Shown one piece after another: positions 32,783 through 40,306 of a DNA stretch of 45,146 bases (positions within the stretch are counted from its first letter, which is position 1; the number at the start of each line of letters is the position of its first letter). Source of the DNA: CF-96 sp036269455. GTDB taxonomy: Bacteria > Chloroflexota > Dormibacteria > Aeolococcales > Aeolococcaceae. The position numbers and the translations under genes were made by a program. The notes under the pieces were generated by a model. The model was not told where the DNA came from. It searched no databases and saw only the letters and a list, made by a program, of their open reading frames with translations. The DNA is taken from contig DATARS010000030.1 in assembly GCA_036269455.1 (NCBI GenBank), forward strand, positions 1-45,146. The letters run 5' to 3'.

Positions 32783-34819
32783 GTGTCGTTGACGTACCGG
32801 CGCATCTACGTCCCGCTGGACAACTCCGATCACTCCAACGCCGCGATGGAGCTCGCCGTCGACCTCGCCGCCGGCCTCGGCGCGGAGTGCGTCGGCTGTC
32901 ACGTGTACGCGGCACGGATGCACGACTACCGCTTCAAGCAGATGGAGTACACGCTCCCCGAGGAGTACCAGGACGAGGCCGAGCTGCTCCGCCAGCGCCG
33001 CATCCACGACAGCCTCATCACCACCGGCCTCCAGCTGATCAGCGATTCGTACACGGATGTGATGCGCTACCGCTGCCTGGAGCGCGACGTCCGCTTCGAG
33101 AGCCGCATGCTCGACGGGCGCAACTGGCAGAGTCTCGTCGAGGACATCAACGATCCCGCCACCGGCTGCGACCTGGTGGTGATGGGCGCTCTCGGCATGG
33201 GCGCGGTGAAGGAGTCGCGGCTCGGCAGCGTCACCGACCGGGTGATCCGGCGGGTGCGCACCGACACGCTGGTGGTGCGCCGCACCGGGGCCGGCGACGA
33301 CGGCGGCGACGGCGGGATCATCGTCGCCGTCGACGGCTCGCCGCAGTGCTTCGGCGGGCTGCGCGCCGCGCTCTCGCTCGGCCGGCTGACCGGCCGTCCC
33401 GTCGAGGCGGTCGCCGTCTACGACCCCTACCTCCACTACGCGGTCTTCAACAGCATCGTCGACGTGCTGAGCGAGAAGGCGAGCCGGGTGTTCCGCTTCA
33501 AGGAGCAGGAGGCGCTCCACGAGGAGATCATCGACACCGGGCTGGCGAAGATCTACGAGTCGCACCTGCGCGTGGCCCGGGCGACCGCCGCCGAGGAGGG
33601 GATGGAGCTGCCCATCACCCTGCTCGACGGCAAGGCCTTCGAGCAGGTGCTGCGCTACGCGAACGAGCGCCGGCCGTGGCTGCTGGTGACGGGACGCATC
33701 GGCGTGCACTCCGACCAGTCGATGGACCTGGGCAGCACCACCGACCAGCTGCTCCGCCTCGCCCCCTGCAACGTGCTGGTCACCAGCCGCACCCACCTGC
33801 CGCCGATCGACACCCGTGCCGAGGCGTCGGTGGTCTGGACGCCCGAGGCCGAGGAGCGGATGGAGCGCGTCCCCGCGGCGGCGCGGGGCATCGCCCGCAC
33901 CGCGGTGCTGCGCTGGTGCACCGAGCGCGGCCACAGCGTGGTGAGCAGCGGCGACGTCGACGCCGCCATCGACGAGCTGATGCCATTCCAGCGCACCATG
34001 CGCCGCATCGGCGAGGTCGCCGGCGCGATCGAGTCCGCGGAGCGGGCGATGCGCGAGGAGCCGCCGGTCGAGCAGGCCCGCGCCGTCTGCGAGACCTGCG
34101 GCTACGCGGCGCGCGCCGTGGCGCCGTCGGTGTGCCCGGTCTGCGGCGGCCCGCCGGAGGGGTTCCAGCGGCTCGACATCGCGGGGCTGCTCGCCGCCGC
34201 CGCCGCCGAGGGCGACGCCGGCGAGACCGGCTTCGACGGCCGCCGTCTCGGCTGGACCCTCGAGGCCCGCGGCCTCCTCCACCAACTGCCTGCCGGCTAC
34301 CTGCGCCGCCGGGTCAAGGCGATCATCGAGAAGGCGGCGCGGACACGGCGCCTGCCTGCGATCACCGCCGAGATCGTCGAACCCCACGTGCGCCGCGAGC
34401 TCGACCAGCTGGACGCCGGGGCGGGGCCGCACCGCGCCCCCATCCCGCTCGCGGTGGAGGGAGGCGACAACGCATCGCGACCTGGCTGGACCGCGGAGGC
34501 CACGAGCCGGCTCGAGCGCATCCCCGAGGGCTTCGTGCGCAACCTGGTGCACGAGCAGGTCGAGCGGCTCGCCGCCCAGCTCGGCGCCCTCGAGGTCGAC
34601 GCCCTCCATGTCGAGGTGGCGATCACCGAGACGCGGGCGCGGATGCGCGACACCCTCGGCAACGGCGACGGCGGCAGCGTGGCGGCGGGGGGATGCCCGG
34701 TGCACGCCGCCGAGCAGGTCATACAGCGCGGCTGCCCGGTGGCCCTCAACGAGGTGACCGCGGGCGCGGTCGAGTCGGTGGGCCATCGCGCCGTCGAGGA
34801 GGACGAGGGCGCACCGTGA
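32783..34819 (+). CDS. Tandem universal-stress protein with PCP_red-like repeats, rubredoxin-like ribbon and Cys-Pro tail
   Basis: GTG start behind GGAG, 678 cytoplasmic residues. Two universal-stress (UspA-type) domains occupy 1-165 ('IYVPLDNSDHSNAAMELAVD', 'VVMGALGMG') and 178-335 ('IIVAVDGSPQCFGGL', 'LVTGRIG'). Three PCP_red-like repeats start at 352, 491 and 568 ('WTPEAEERMERVPAAARG', 'WTLEARGLLHQLPAGYLR', 'WTAEATSRLERIPEGFVR'). Between the first and second lies a rubredoxin-like zinc or iron ribbon, CETC (436-439) and CPVC (451-454). The tail has Cys-Pro motifs at 638 and 651, echoing those in the divergent gene. The gene overlaps the downstream cydA-like gene by 4 bases (GTGA). I infer a redox, heme or stress regulator or assembly factor of the complex encoded next. 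I know of no named family with this architecture. Confidence 0.8.
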   Translation: MSLTYRRIYVPLDNSDHSNAAMELAVDLAAGLGAECVGCHVYAARMHDYRFKQMEYTLPEEYQDEAELLRQRRIHDSLITTGLQLISDSYTDVMRYRCLERDVRFESRMLDGRNWQSLVEDINDPATGCDLVVMGALGMGAVKESRLGSVTDRVIRRVRTDTLVVRRTGAGDDGGDGGIIVAVDGSPQCFGGLRAALSLGRLTGRPVEAVAVYDPYLHYAVFNSIVDVLSEKASRVFRFKEQEALHEEIIDTGLAKIYESHLRVARATAAEEGMELPITLLDGKAFEQVLRYANERRPWLLVTGRIGVHSDQSMDLGSTTDQLLRLAPCNVLVTSRTHLPPIDTRAEASVVWTPEAEERMERVPAAARGIARTAVLRWCTERGHSVVSSGDVDAAIDELMPFQRTMRRIGEVAGAIESAERAMREEPPVEQARAVCETCGYAARAVAPSVCPVCGGPPEGFQRLDIAGLLAAAAAEGDAGETGFDGRRLGWTLEARGLLHQLPAGYLRRRVKAIIEKAARTRRLPAITAEIVEPHVRRELDQLDAGAGPHRAPIPLAVEGGDNASRPGWTAEATSRLERIPEGFVRNLVHEQVERLAAQLGALEVDALHVEVAITETRARMRDTLGNGDGGSVAAGGCPVHAAEQVIQRGCPVALNEVTAGAVESVGHRAVEEDEGAP

Positions 34820-36093
34820 CCCCTCCGCTCGCGCTGCGCGTCGCTCCGCCGGACTTCCCGGTGGTGGGCAACAGCGTCCCCATCGCGTTCTTCTTCATCC
34901 TCCACATCGCCATCGCGGAGTACAGTCTCGGAGCCATCGCCATCGCCCCGGTGATGGAGCTGCACGCGGTGCGCAGCGGTGACCCCAGGGCGATGCGCTA
35001 CGCGCGGGCGCTGGCCAACAGCTACTACCTGGTGTTCAGCCTCGGCGCCACGCTGGCGGTCTTCGCGGTGGTGCTGATGACCGGCATCTGGGGACGCGCC
35101 TGGGCGAGCCTGCTCAACGTCTTCCTGCCCCTGGTGGGGCTGCTCTTCGGCCTCTTTCTGGTGCTGGTTCCGATGCTGGTGCTCTATCGCAACAGCTTCG
35201 GGCGGCTGAGCCCGCGCCGGCACGTCGCCCTCGGCTTCGGCGTGCTCGCGCTGCAGTCGCTGTTCGTCATCGGCATCACCGGGCTCGACAGTTTCCTCAT
35301 CACCCCCACCCACGCCGGGGCCTTCGGTGGAGCCCTGAATCCGCCCTACTGGCCGCTGCTGGTGCACCGGTTCGCCGGCAGCATCTCCTGGGCGGCGCTC
35401 ATCCTCGGGGCATATGCGGTGCTACGCCTGCGGCGGGCGAGCACCGAGGAGGAGCGCACCTTCCAGGCCTGGGCGGCGCGGATCAACGTGCGCATCGGCC
35501 TGCTCTTCGCGGTGGCGATGCCGATCGACGGGTTCGTCCTCGTCGAGGTGCTGAGGCACGCCCAGCCGGGATTCTTCGACAACCTCGTCAACGGGGACGC
35601 CGCCTGGCTGTTCATCGTCCAGGAGCTGCTCTTCGGCGGCCTGCTCTTCTTCGGCAACCTCGCCCTCGCCCTCGAACTCCCCGGCCCCGGCGGCCTCGAC
35701 ACCGCCGGCCGGGTGGCCCTCTGGGTCACCGGTGTGGGGATGGTGATCGGGATCCTTCCCGCGCAGCTGATTCCCAGCGGTGCCGTGCTCGTCCGCTACG
35801 CCGGCATCGGCGCTGCCACCCTCGCCACTCTCCTCCACGTGCTCCAGCGCACCCGGCCGGGCTCCTCGATGCCACGTCTCGCCCCCGCGCCGGGCGCAGC
35901 TCTCGCCCTCCCCTACAGCGGCTCGGCGCGCGCCCGGAACGCGCTGGTGGTCGCCGGCGTCCTCGGCGTCAGCACCGCGCTGCTGATGGGCTACATGAAG
36001 GAGGAGGCGCGCGGAAGCTACACCGTCTACGGCGAGCTCACCCTCCAGCAGGGCCACGAGGTCTTCAACCCCGGCCCGGGGCTCTACCCGTGA
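34816..36093 (+). CDS. CydA-like heme-copper-independent oxidase subunit, degenerate (CydA'-type)
   Basis: The GTG start overlaps the previous stop. 425 residues form about nine membrane helices. The layout follows CydA: His30 ('FFILHIAIAEYSLGA') sits where the heme b595 ligand lies, His184 ('LLVHRFAGSISWA') where a b558 ligand lies. The C-terminus 'GYMKEEARGSYTVYGELT' matches the CydA 'GRQPW-x-x-YG' region. The two Glu residues expected in helix 3 (E. coli 99 and 107) are absent ('PLVGLLFGLFLVLVPML'), and no long quinol-binding Q-loop is present. It therefore probably serves as the non-catalytic partner of the CydA-like protein at 38051, taking the place of CydB. Alternatively it carries electrons only. 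The frame stays open for kilobases upstream, but that part is shadow. Confidence 0.78.
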   Translation: MTPPLALRVAPPDFPVVGNSVPIAFFFILHIAIAEYSLGAIAIAPVMELHAVRSGDPRAMRYARALANSYYLVFSLGATLAVFAVVLMTGIWGRAWASLLNVFLPLVGLLFGLFLVLVPMLVLYRNSFGRLSPRRHVALGFGVLALQSLFVIGITGLDSFLITPTHAGAFGGALNPPYWPLLVHRFAGSISWAALILGAYAVLRLRRASTEEERTFQAWAARINVRIGLLFAVAMPIDGFVLVEVLRHAQPGFFDNLVNGDAAWLFIVQELLFGGLLFFGNLALALELPGPGGLDTAGRVALWVTGVGMVIGILPAQLIPSGAVLVRYAGIGAATLATLLHVLQRTRPGSSMPRLAPAPGAALALPYSGSARARNALVVAGVLGVSTALLMGYMKEEARGSYTVYGELTLQQGHEVFNPGPGLYP

Positions 36094-36347
36094 TCCTCGA
36101 CGGCCCCGTCCGGGTCGCCAACTTCGAAGCCGCCTGGTACTACTCTCTGCTCGTCTTCGTGGCGGTGATGCTGACCGTCGCGGCGTTCGTCATGGCGCAG
36201 TCGGCGGTGCGGCCGATGTGGCGAGCCGGCGACCGCGGCATGGCTGCGGCGGTGTGCGCGGCCGCCACCATCGGCCTGCTGCTGATGCTCTCTGTGGTCA
36301 CCACCATCGCGGTCGCCCTGCTGCCCGCCGCCGCCGGGAGGGGATGA
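36090..36347 (+). CDS. Small two-helix membrane protein, putative subunit
   Basis: The GTG start overlaps the preceding stop (GTGA). The 85 residues contain two membrane helices, about 16-38 and 50-78, separated by a short basic loop 'RPMWRAGDRG'. It has no conserved His or Cys that could bind heme (one Cys in the second helix). Small membrane subunits stabilise many bd- and bc-type complexes, and its place between a CydA-like protein and the Rieske protein suggests such a role. I do not recognise the family. Confidence 0.75.
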   Translation: MILDGPVRVANFEAAWYYSLLVFVAVMLTVAAFVMAQSAVRPMWRAGDRGMAAAVCAAATIGLLLMLSVVTTIAVALLPAAAGRG

Positions 36348-36348
36348 G

Positions 36349-36846
36349 ATGGCACTGCCGACGCTGACCCGCCGCCAGTGGCTCGGCATCACCGCCGCGG
36401 GCTCGGGGCTGATCACGGTGATGCTGACGCTGCCGGCGCTGGGATTCGTGCTCAGCCCGCTGTTCCAGCGGCAGCGGCGCGAGACGTACCGCGTCGGCCC
36501 CGTCGACGACATCCCGACGGCGACGCCGACCGCGCTCACGGTGGGAGTGAGCAGCGGCGAGGCGTACGACACCACCCGGGTGGACCGCACCGTGTACGTG
36601 GTGCGCCGCCAGGACGGCAGCATCCTCGCACTCGCCAACACCTGCACGCACATGCAATGCAACGTGCACTGGAGCACGGAGCTCAACCAGTTCCTCTGTC
36701 CCTGCCACGGCGGGCTCTACGACCTGGAGGGACGGAACGTCGGCGGCCCGCCGCCGTCGCCGCTTCCGCAGTGGGTGCACGAGCTGCGCGAGGAGGACGG
36801 GCAGACCGTCCTCTACATCGAGAACCGCTACGACGAGAGCATCTGA
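36349..36846 (+). CDS. Rieske [2Fe-2S] iron-sulfur protein
   Basis: It transfers electrons from quinol at cytochrome b to the next acceptor, on the outer face of the membrane. 165 residues with ATG 36349 behind GGGAGGGG. The N-terminus 'LTRRQWLGITAAGSGLI' resembles a Tat signal with a single membrane anchor (12-36). Cluster box 1 is 'CTHMQC' (ligands Cys99, His101; disulfide Cys104) and box 2 'CPCHGG' (Cys117, His120; disulfide Cys119). The 'GGPPPSPLPQW' loop is typical. It precedes the cytochrome b gene, as in bc operons, but no cytochrome c1 or c gene follows. Confidence 0.96.
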   Translation: MALPTLTRRQWLGITAAGSGLITVMLTLPALGFVLSPLFQRQRRETYRVGPVDDIPTATPTALTVGVSSGEAYDTTRVDRTVYVVRRQDGSILALANTCTHMQCNVHWSTELNQFLCPCHGGLYDLEGRNVGGPPPSPLPQWVHELREEDGQTVLYIENRYDESI

Positions 36847-36860
36847 GGAGACCGCGAGAG

Positions 36861-38054
36861 ATGTCCACCGTCGACAGCGAGCGCACCGGTCTCCGCGGCC
36901 GCGCCGGCGAGGTCTACGGCTGGATCGACGAACGCGCGGGCACCACCGAGCTGCTCCACAAGGGGCTGTACGAGGCGGTGCCGCGCAAGGGCGGTTGGGC
37001 CTACACCCTGGGCAGCGCGACCCTGGTGCTCATCCTCCTCCAACTCTTCACCGGGATCTTCCTCCTGCTCGAGTACGTCCCCTCCTTCCAGCAGGCGTGG
37101 ATCAGCCTCGACTTCCTGCAGCACAGCGATCGGTTCGGCGCCGCGGTGCGCGGCATGCATCTCTGGGGCGCCTACACCCTGATCCTGATCATCGGGCTGC
37201 ACATGATGCGCACCTTCCTGAGCGCGAGCTACAAGCGCCCCCGGGAGCTCAACTGGGTGTCGGGCGCGCTGCTCTTCTTTCTCGTGCTCGGGCTCGCCGT
37301 GACCGGGGCGATGCTGCCGATGGACAACGCCGGCTACTGGACCCTGGTGGTGGTGACCAACATTCCCCACTACATCCCCTTCATCGGGACCGGGATCCGC
37401 ACCCTCTGGCGCGGCGGCGACTTCGTCGGCCCGATCGCGCTGACGAGGACCTTCGCGATCCACATCTGGGTGCTGCCCTTCCTCATGTTCGCCCTCATCG
37501 GCGGCCACCTCGCACTGCTCCGGCGCCACGGCGAGTTCGGCGCCTGGGTGAACTACTCGACGAGCAGCGACGACCCGGAGCGGGAGATCACCGGGCGCAT
37601 TCGTGCGGCCGAGCCACCCTATCCGACGAAACGGATCGAGCGGCGCTACGCCGCGCCGCGGGAGACGGTGAACTTCTTCCCCTTCCAGCTCGGCAAGGAC
37701 GTGATGGTCAGCATCGTCCTCGTCGCCGTGATCTTCGTCATGGCCTTCCTGTTCGGGGCGCCCCTCGACGAGCGCGCCGACCCCTCGACGCTGACCTACA
37801 CACCGACCCCCGAGTGGTTCTACCTGCCCCTCGATCAGCTGCTCGTCTTCATCCCGACCACCTGGCTGATCGGCTTTGGGATCTTCGTGCTCATGGGGGC
37901 GGCCGCGACGCTCTTCACCATCCTCCCCTTCATCGACCGGAGTACCCACCGGCGGCCGCTGGAACGGCCCGAGGTGCTGCTTCCGGGGCTCTTCTTCGCA
38001 GCCATGATCGTGATGCTCGCGGTGCTCGGTATCACCAGGCTCTACAACCTGTGA
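36861..38054 (+). CDS. Cytochrome b of a bc-type complex
   Basis: A quinol-oxidising membrane protein with two b hemes. ATG 36861 is preceded by GAGGAG at 36845-36850. The 397 residues include the N-terminal four-helix heme part and a C-terminal part equivalent to subunit IV, so it is one fused chain. Heme ligands: His100 and His114 ('MHLWGAYTLILIIGLH', 14 apart) and His201 and His216 (15 apart, the spacing seen in b6-type proteins). 'TPTPEWFYLP' (317-320) is the Qo-site PEWY motif in the PEWF variant. A Cys that would bind an extra heme c as in b6/Bacillus QcrB is not visible. The electron acceptor downstream of the Rieske protein is unclear because no c-type cytochrome gene is present. Confidence 0.95.
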   Translation: MSTVDSERTGLRGRAGEVYGWIDERAGTTELLHKGLYEAVPRKGGWAYTLGSATLVLILLQLFTGIFLLLEYVPSFQQAWISLDFLQHSDRFGAAVRGMHLWGAYTLILIIGLHMMRTFLSASYKRPRELNWVSGALLFFLVLGLAVTGAMLPMDNAGYWTLVVVTNIPHYIPFIGTGIRTLWRGGDFVGPIALTRTFAIHIWVLPFLMFALIGGHLALLRRHGEFGAWVNYSTSSDDPEREITGRIRAAEPPYPTKRIERRYAAPRETVNFFPFQLGKDVMVSIVLVAVIFVMAFLFGAPLDERADPSTLTYTPTPEWFYLPLDQLLVFIPTTWLIGFGIFVLMGAAATLFTILPFIDRSTHRRPLERPEVLLPGLFFAAMIVMLAVLGITRLYNL

Positions 38055-39472
38055 TCCGCGCGCTCGCCGACCTGCACCTCGTCCCTGTTCCAGGAGACCT
38101 CGTCACCAATGGGCTGGCCGTCGCCGTGGTCGCCCTGCTCCACGTCCAGGTGGCCGCGTATCTCCAGGGTGCCGCAGCGCTCTCGACGATCAGCCAGGGG
38201 ATCGCGCTGATGCGGCCGGACCCGCGGCACGAGCGGTTCGCTCATGGACTGGTGACCTCGATGGCGTACGTCTTCGGCTTCGGGGCGGCGCTGGCGATCT
38301 TCTGGGTGATCTGGATCCTGACCGTGCTCTGGGGCCACGCCTGGGTGGATCTCAGCATCGTCACCTTCTGGCCGCTGGTCTTCGAGGCGGGCGCCTTCCT
38401 CTCCGAGATCGTTCTGCTGTACGCGATCTATGCGGGCTGGGACCGGCTCAGCGCCTACCCGCGGGCGCGATTCGGCATGCTGGTGCTGCTCACCGTCGCC
38501 ATGTGGCTCCAGATGGACTTCATCGACGTGGTCGCCTCCTACATGCTGACTCCGAACCACGGCGACACCAACCAGCTGGCCCAGGTGCTCAACCCCACCT
38601 CGCTGCCGCTGCAGCTGCATCGCACCGTGGGCAACATCGCCTGGGCCGGGGCGGCGATCGCCTTCTATGCCGGCTTCTCGTACCTGCGCGCCACCCGGCG
38701 ACAACGGCGGCGGCGCGAGCCCGAGCTCGCCGGCGCGCGCTCGGTGGGCGCGATGGCGGCGACGGAGTTCGCGGGCACGCCACCGAGCGATGCCGCCGCG
38801 CGGCGCGGCTACCTCGACTGGGTCGGCCAGTGGGGGGTGCTGTGGGCGGTGATGATGTCGCTCTTCCAGATCTGGATCGGGTACAGCTACGCCAAGGAGA
38901 TCCAGCTGCACACCTATTCCGCATGGTTCCGGATGATGCGCGGCATCCTCTCCAACGTCTTCCTCGCCCAGATCTTCCTGCTCGGACTGATCTTCGTTCT
39001 CGGCTCCCTGTACTTCTGGCAGCGGATGCGCGCCTCGGGGGTGTCGCGCCTCTGGGTGCAGCGGCTCTGCTTCGTCGGGCTGGTGCTCGCCACCCTGCTC
39101 GCCGTCCAGCCGGCATGGTTCGCAGTCGACGAGGCGGACGTCATCGCCGCCCATCTCGACCGCCCCTGGTGGGACGGCGGGCTGCTCAATCCCATCGGCG
39201 ACTTCATCCCCTGGAAGGTCTTCGCACTGATCGCGCTCATGGTGCTCGGCCTGACATCGGCGACCAGCTATGTGCGCGCCTACTCCGAGGGACGGGTGCG
39301 CATCGGCGAGACGACACGCCGCCTCCAGGTGGTGTTGCTCGCACTGGGGATGACGGTGAGCGTGATGATGATGGTGATGGGAGTGATTCGCGAGAACGGA
39401 CGCCAGCCCTATCTCATCCACGGCGAGCTGACGATCCAGCACCAGCAGGTCGTCACCGGTCCGGGGCCGTAG
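38051..39472 (+). CDS. CydA-like oxidase subunit with conserved di-heme-site glutamates
   Basis: The GTG start overlaps the cytochrome b stop by 4 bases. 473 residues, about nine membrane helices. The key positions align with E. coli CydA: His31 ('LLHVQVAAYLQG'), Glu112 and Glu119 ('FEAGAFLSEIVLLYAIYAGW', compare E99 and E107), His190 ('LHRTVGNIAWA') and C-terminal 'RENGRQPYLIHGELT', matching the CydA GRQPW region. The loop where the quinol-binding Q-loop sits is only about 45 residues, basic and unlike known Q-loops. I therefore infer a bd-type site for O2 or another small molecule fed by the Rieske/cytochrome b proteins rather than by quinol directly. No CydB, CydX or CydDC assembly gene is seen. 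Families of bd-type oxidase made of two CydA homologues are known, and this resembles them. Confidence 0.82.
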   Translation: MIRALADLHLVPVPGDLVTNGLAVAVVALLHVQVAAYLQGAAALSTISQGIALMRPDPRHERFAHGLVTSMAYVFGFGAALAIFWVIWILTVLWGHAWVDLSIVTFWPLVFEAGAFLSEIVLLYAIYAGWDRLSAYPRARFGMLVLLTVAMWLQMDFIDVVASYMLTPNHGDTNQLAQVLNPTSLPLQLHRTVGNIAWAGAAIAFYAGFSYLRATRRQRRRREPELAGARSVGAMAATEFAGTPPSDAAARRGYLDWVGQWGVLWAVMMSLFQIWIGYSYAKEIQLHTYSAWFRMMRGILSNVFLAQIFLLGLIFVLGSLYFWQRMRASGVSRLWVQRLCFVGLVLATLLAVQPAWFAVDEADVIAAHLDRPWWDGGLLNPIGDFIPWKVFALIALMVLGLTSATSYVRAYSEGRVRIGETTRRLQVVLLALGMTVSVMMMVMGVIRENGRQPYLIHGELTIQHQQVVTGPGP

Positions 39473-39476
39473 CCCG

Positions 39477-39938
39477 ATGACCACCGCCGATCCGCCGCCG
39501 CAGGCCGAATCGCATCCTCCGCCGGTGGTGCTGCCAGCGGGGACCGTCGCGATGCGCATGCTGCTCTTCGAGAGCCCCGATCGCGAGCTCGCCCGGGTGG
39601 TGCGCTCTCCCTGGCCGAGCTGGATGCGACAGCTGTATGCGCTCGAGCACCTGGCGCTCCACACCCACGACCCCGGCGAGCAGATCGCCACCCTCGGAGC
39701 CTCGGTCACAGCTCTCGCCGAGCGCCTCCATTACCGCCTCGGCGTCGTCGCCTTCGTGGTCACCGCCATGGAGGAGATCTGGTGGCGCGCCGACCTCGAC
39801 GAGCGCGGCATCCTGATGACCAAACGGAGCTCGCCGCAGGACGCGGTGGACGAGCTCGAGCGCGCCGGGATCTACGGGCCGATGTGCAAGGTGTGCCTGC
39901 TCGACGAGACCGGGTTGCCCTGGATCGCCTCGACATGA
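39477..39938 (+). CDS. Conserved hypothetical protein between oxidase and receiver genes
   Basis: ATG 39477 lies 4 bases after the previous stop; 153 residues, soluble. The N-terminus is Pro-rich and disordered; the rest is helical with 'SWMRQLYALEHLALHTHDPG', 'LAERLHYRLGVVAFVVTAME' and 'EELERAGIYGPMCKV'-like segments. It has two cysteines near the end ('MCKVCLLDE'), a CxxC that could bind metal or be redox active. I do not recognise a family. It overlaps the downstream receiver gene by 4 bases (ATGA), so it belongs to the same operon and may act with the receiver. Confidence 0.75.
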   Translation: MTTADPPPQAESHPPPVVLPAGTVAMRMLLFESPDRELARVVRSPWPSWMRQLYALEHLALHTHDPGEQIATLGASVTALAERLHYRLGVVAFVVTAMEEIWWRADLDERGILMTKRSSPQDAVDELERAGIYGPMCKVCLLDETGLPWIAST

Positions 39939-40306
39939 GCGCCACCGTGCTCGTGGTCGAGGACGAGCCGATGATCGGGCGCATCCTCGAGCACAAGCTG
40001 AGCCGCGAGGGCCATCGCGTGCTCTGGGCGCACAGCGCCGCCGAGGCCGAGAGCGTGGCCCGCAGCACCCGGATCGACCTGGCCCTCGTCGACGTCACCC
40101 TCGAGCGCGACGGGGTCGACCTCGCCGCCGGCTGGACCGACGCCGCCGCCCCCGTGCACGGCTGGCTGGCGATGGTCGAGGCGCGGCATCCCGAGCACGC
40201 GGTACGCGCCCGGGCGGCGGGGGCGAGCGGCGCCGTTGTGAAGCCGTTCAAGCCCACCGCGGTCGCCGCCCAGGTCCGCGGCCTGCTCGACGCGGAGGCC
40301 CGATGA
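39935..40306 (+). CDS. Single-domain response-regulator receiver, partly degenerate
   Basis: 123 residues, no output domain. Glu9/Asp10 ('VLVVEDEPMIGRILEHKLS'), the phospho-acceptor Asp53 ('LALVDVTL') and Lys103 ('VVKPFKP') are present. The switch Thr/Ser that should follow beta-4 is replaced by Ala79/Met80 ('HGWLAMVEA'), so phosphorylation may not be transmitted normally. No histidine kinase is in the window. It starts by ATGA overlap with the upstream gene and ends by ATGA overlap with the ABC ATPase gene. A role in controlling the respiratory genes or the transporter is inferred from position only. Confidence 0.82.
   Translation: MSATVLVVEDEPMIGRILEHKLSREGHRVLWAHSAAEAESVARSTRIDLALVDVTLERDGVDLAAGWTDAAAPVHGWLAMVEARHPEHAVRARAAGASGAVVKPFKPTAVAAQVRGLLDAEAR

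Noticed and set aside
31876..34815. Continuous plus-strand frame extending nearly 3 kb upstream of the first CydA-like gene
   Set aside because: Low-complexity out-of-phase translation across two other real genes; the protein proper starts at GTG 34816.
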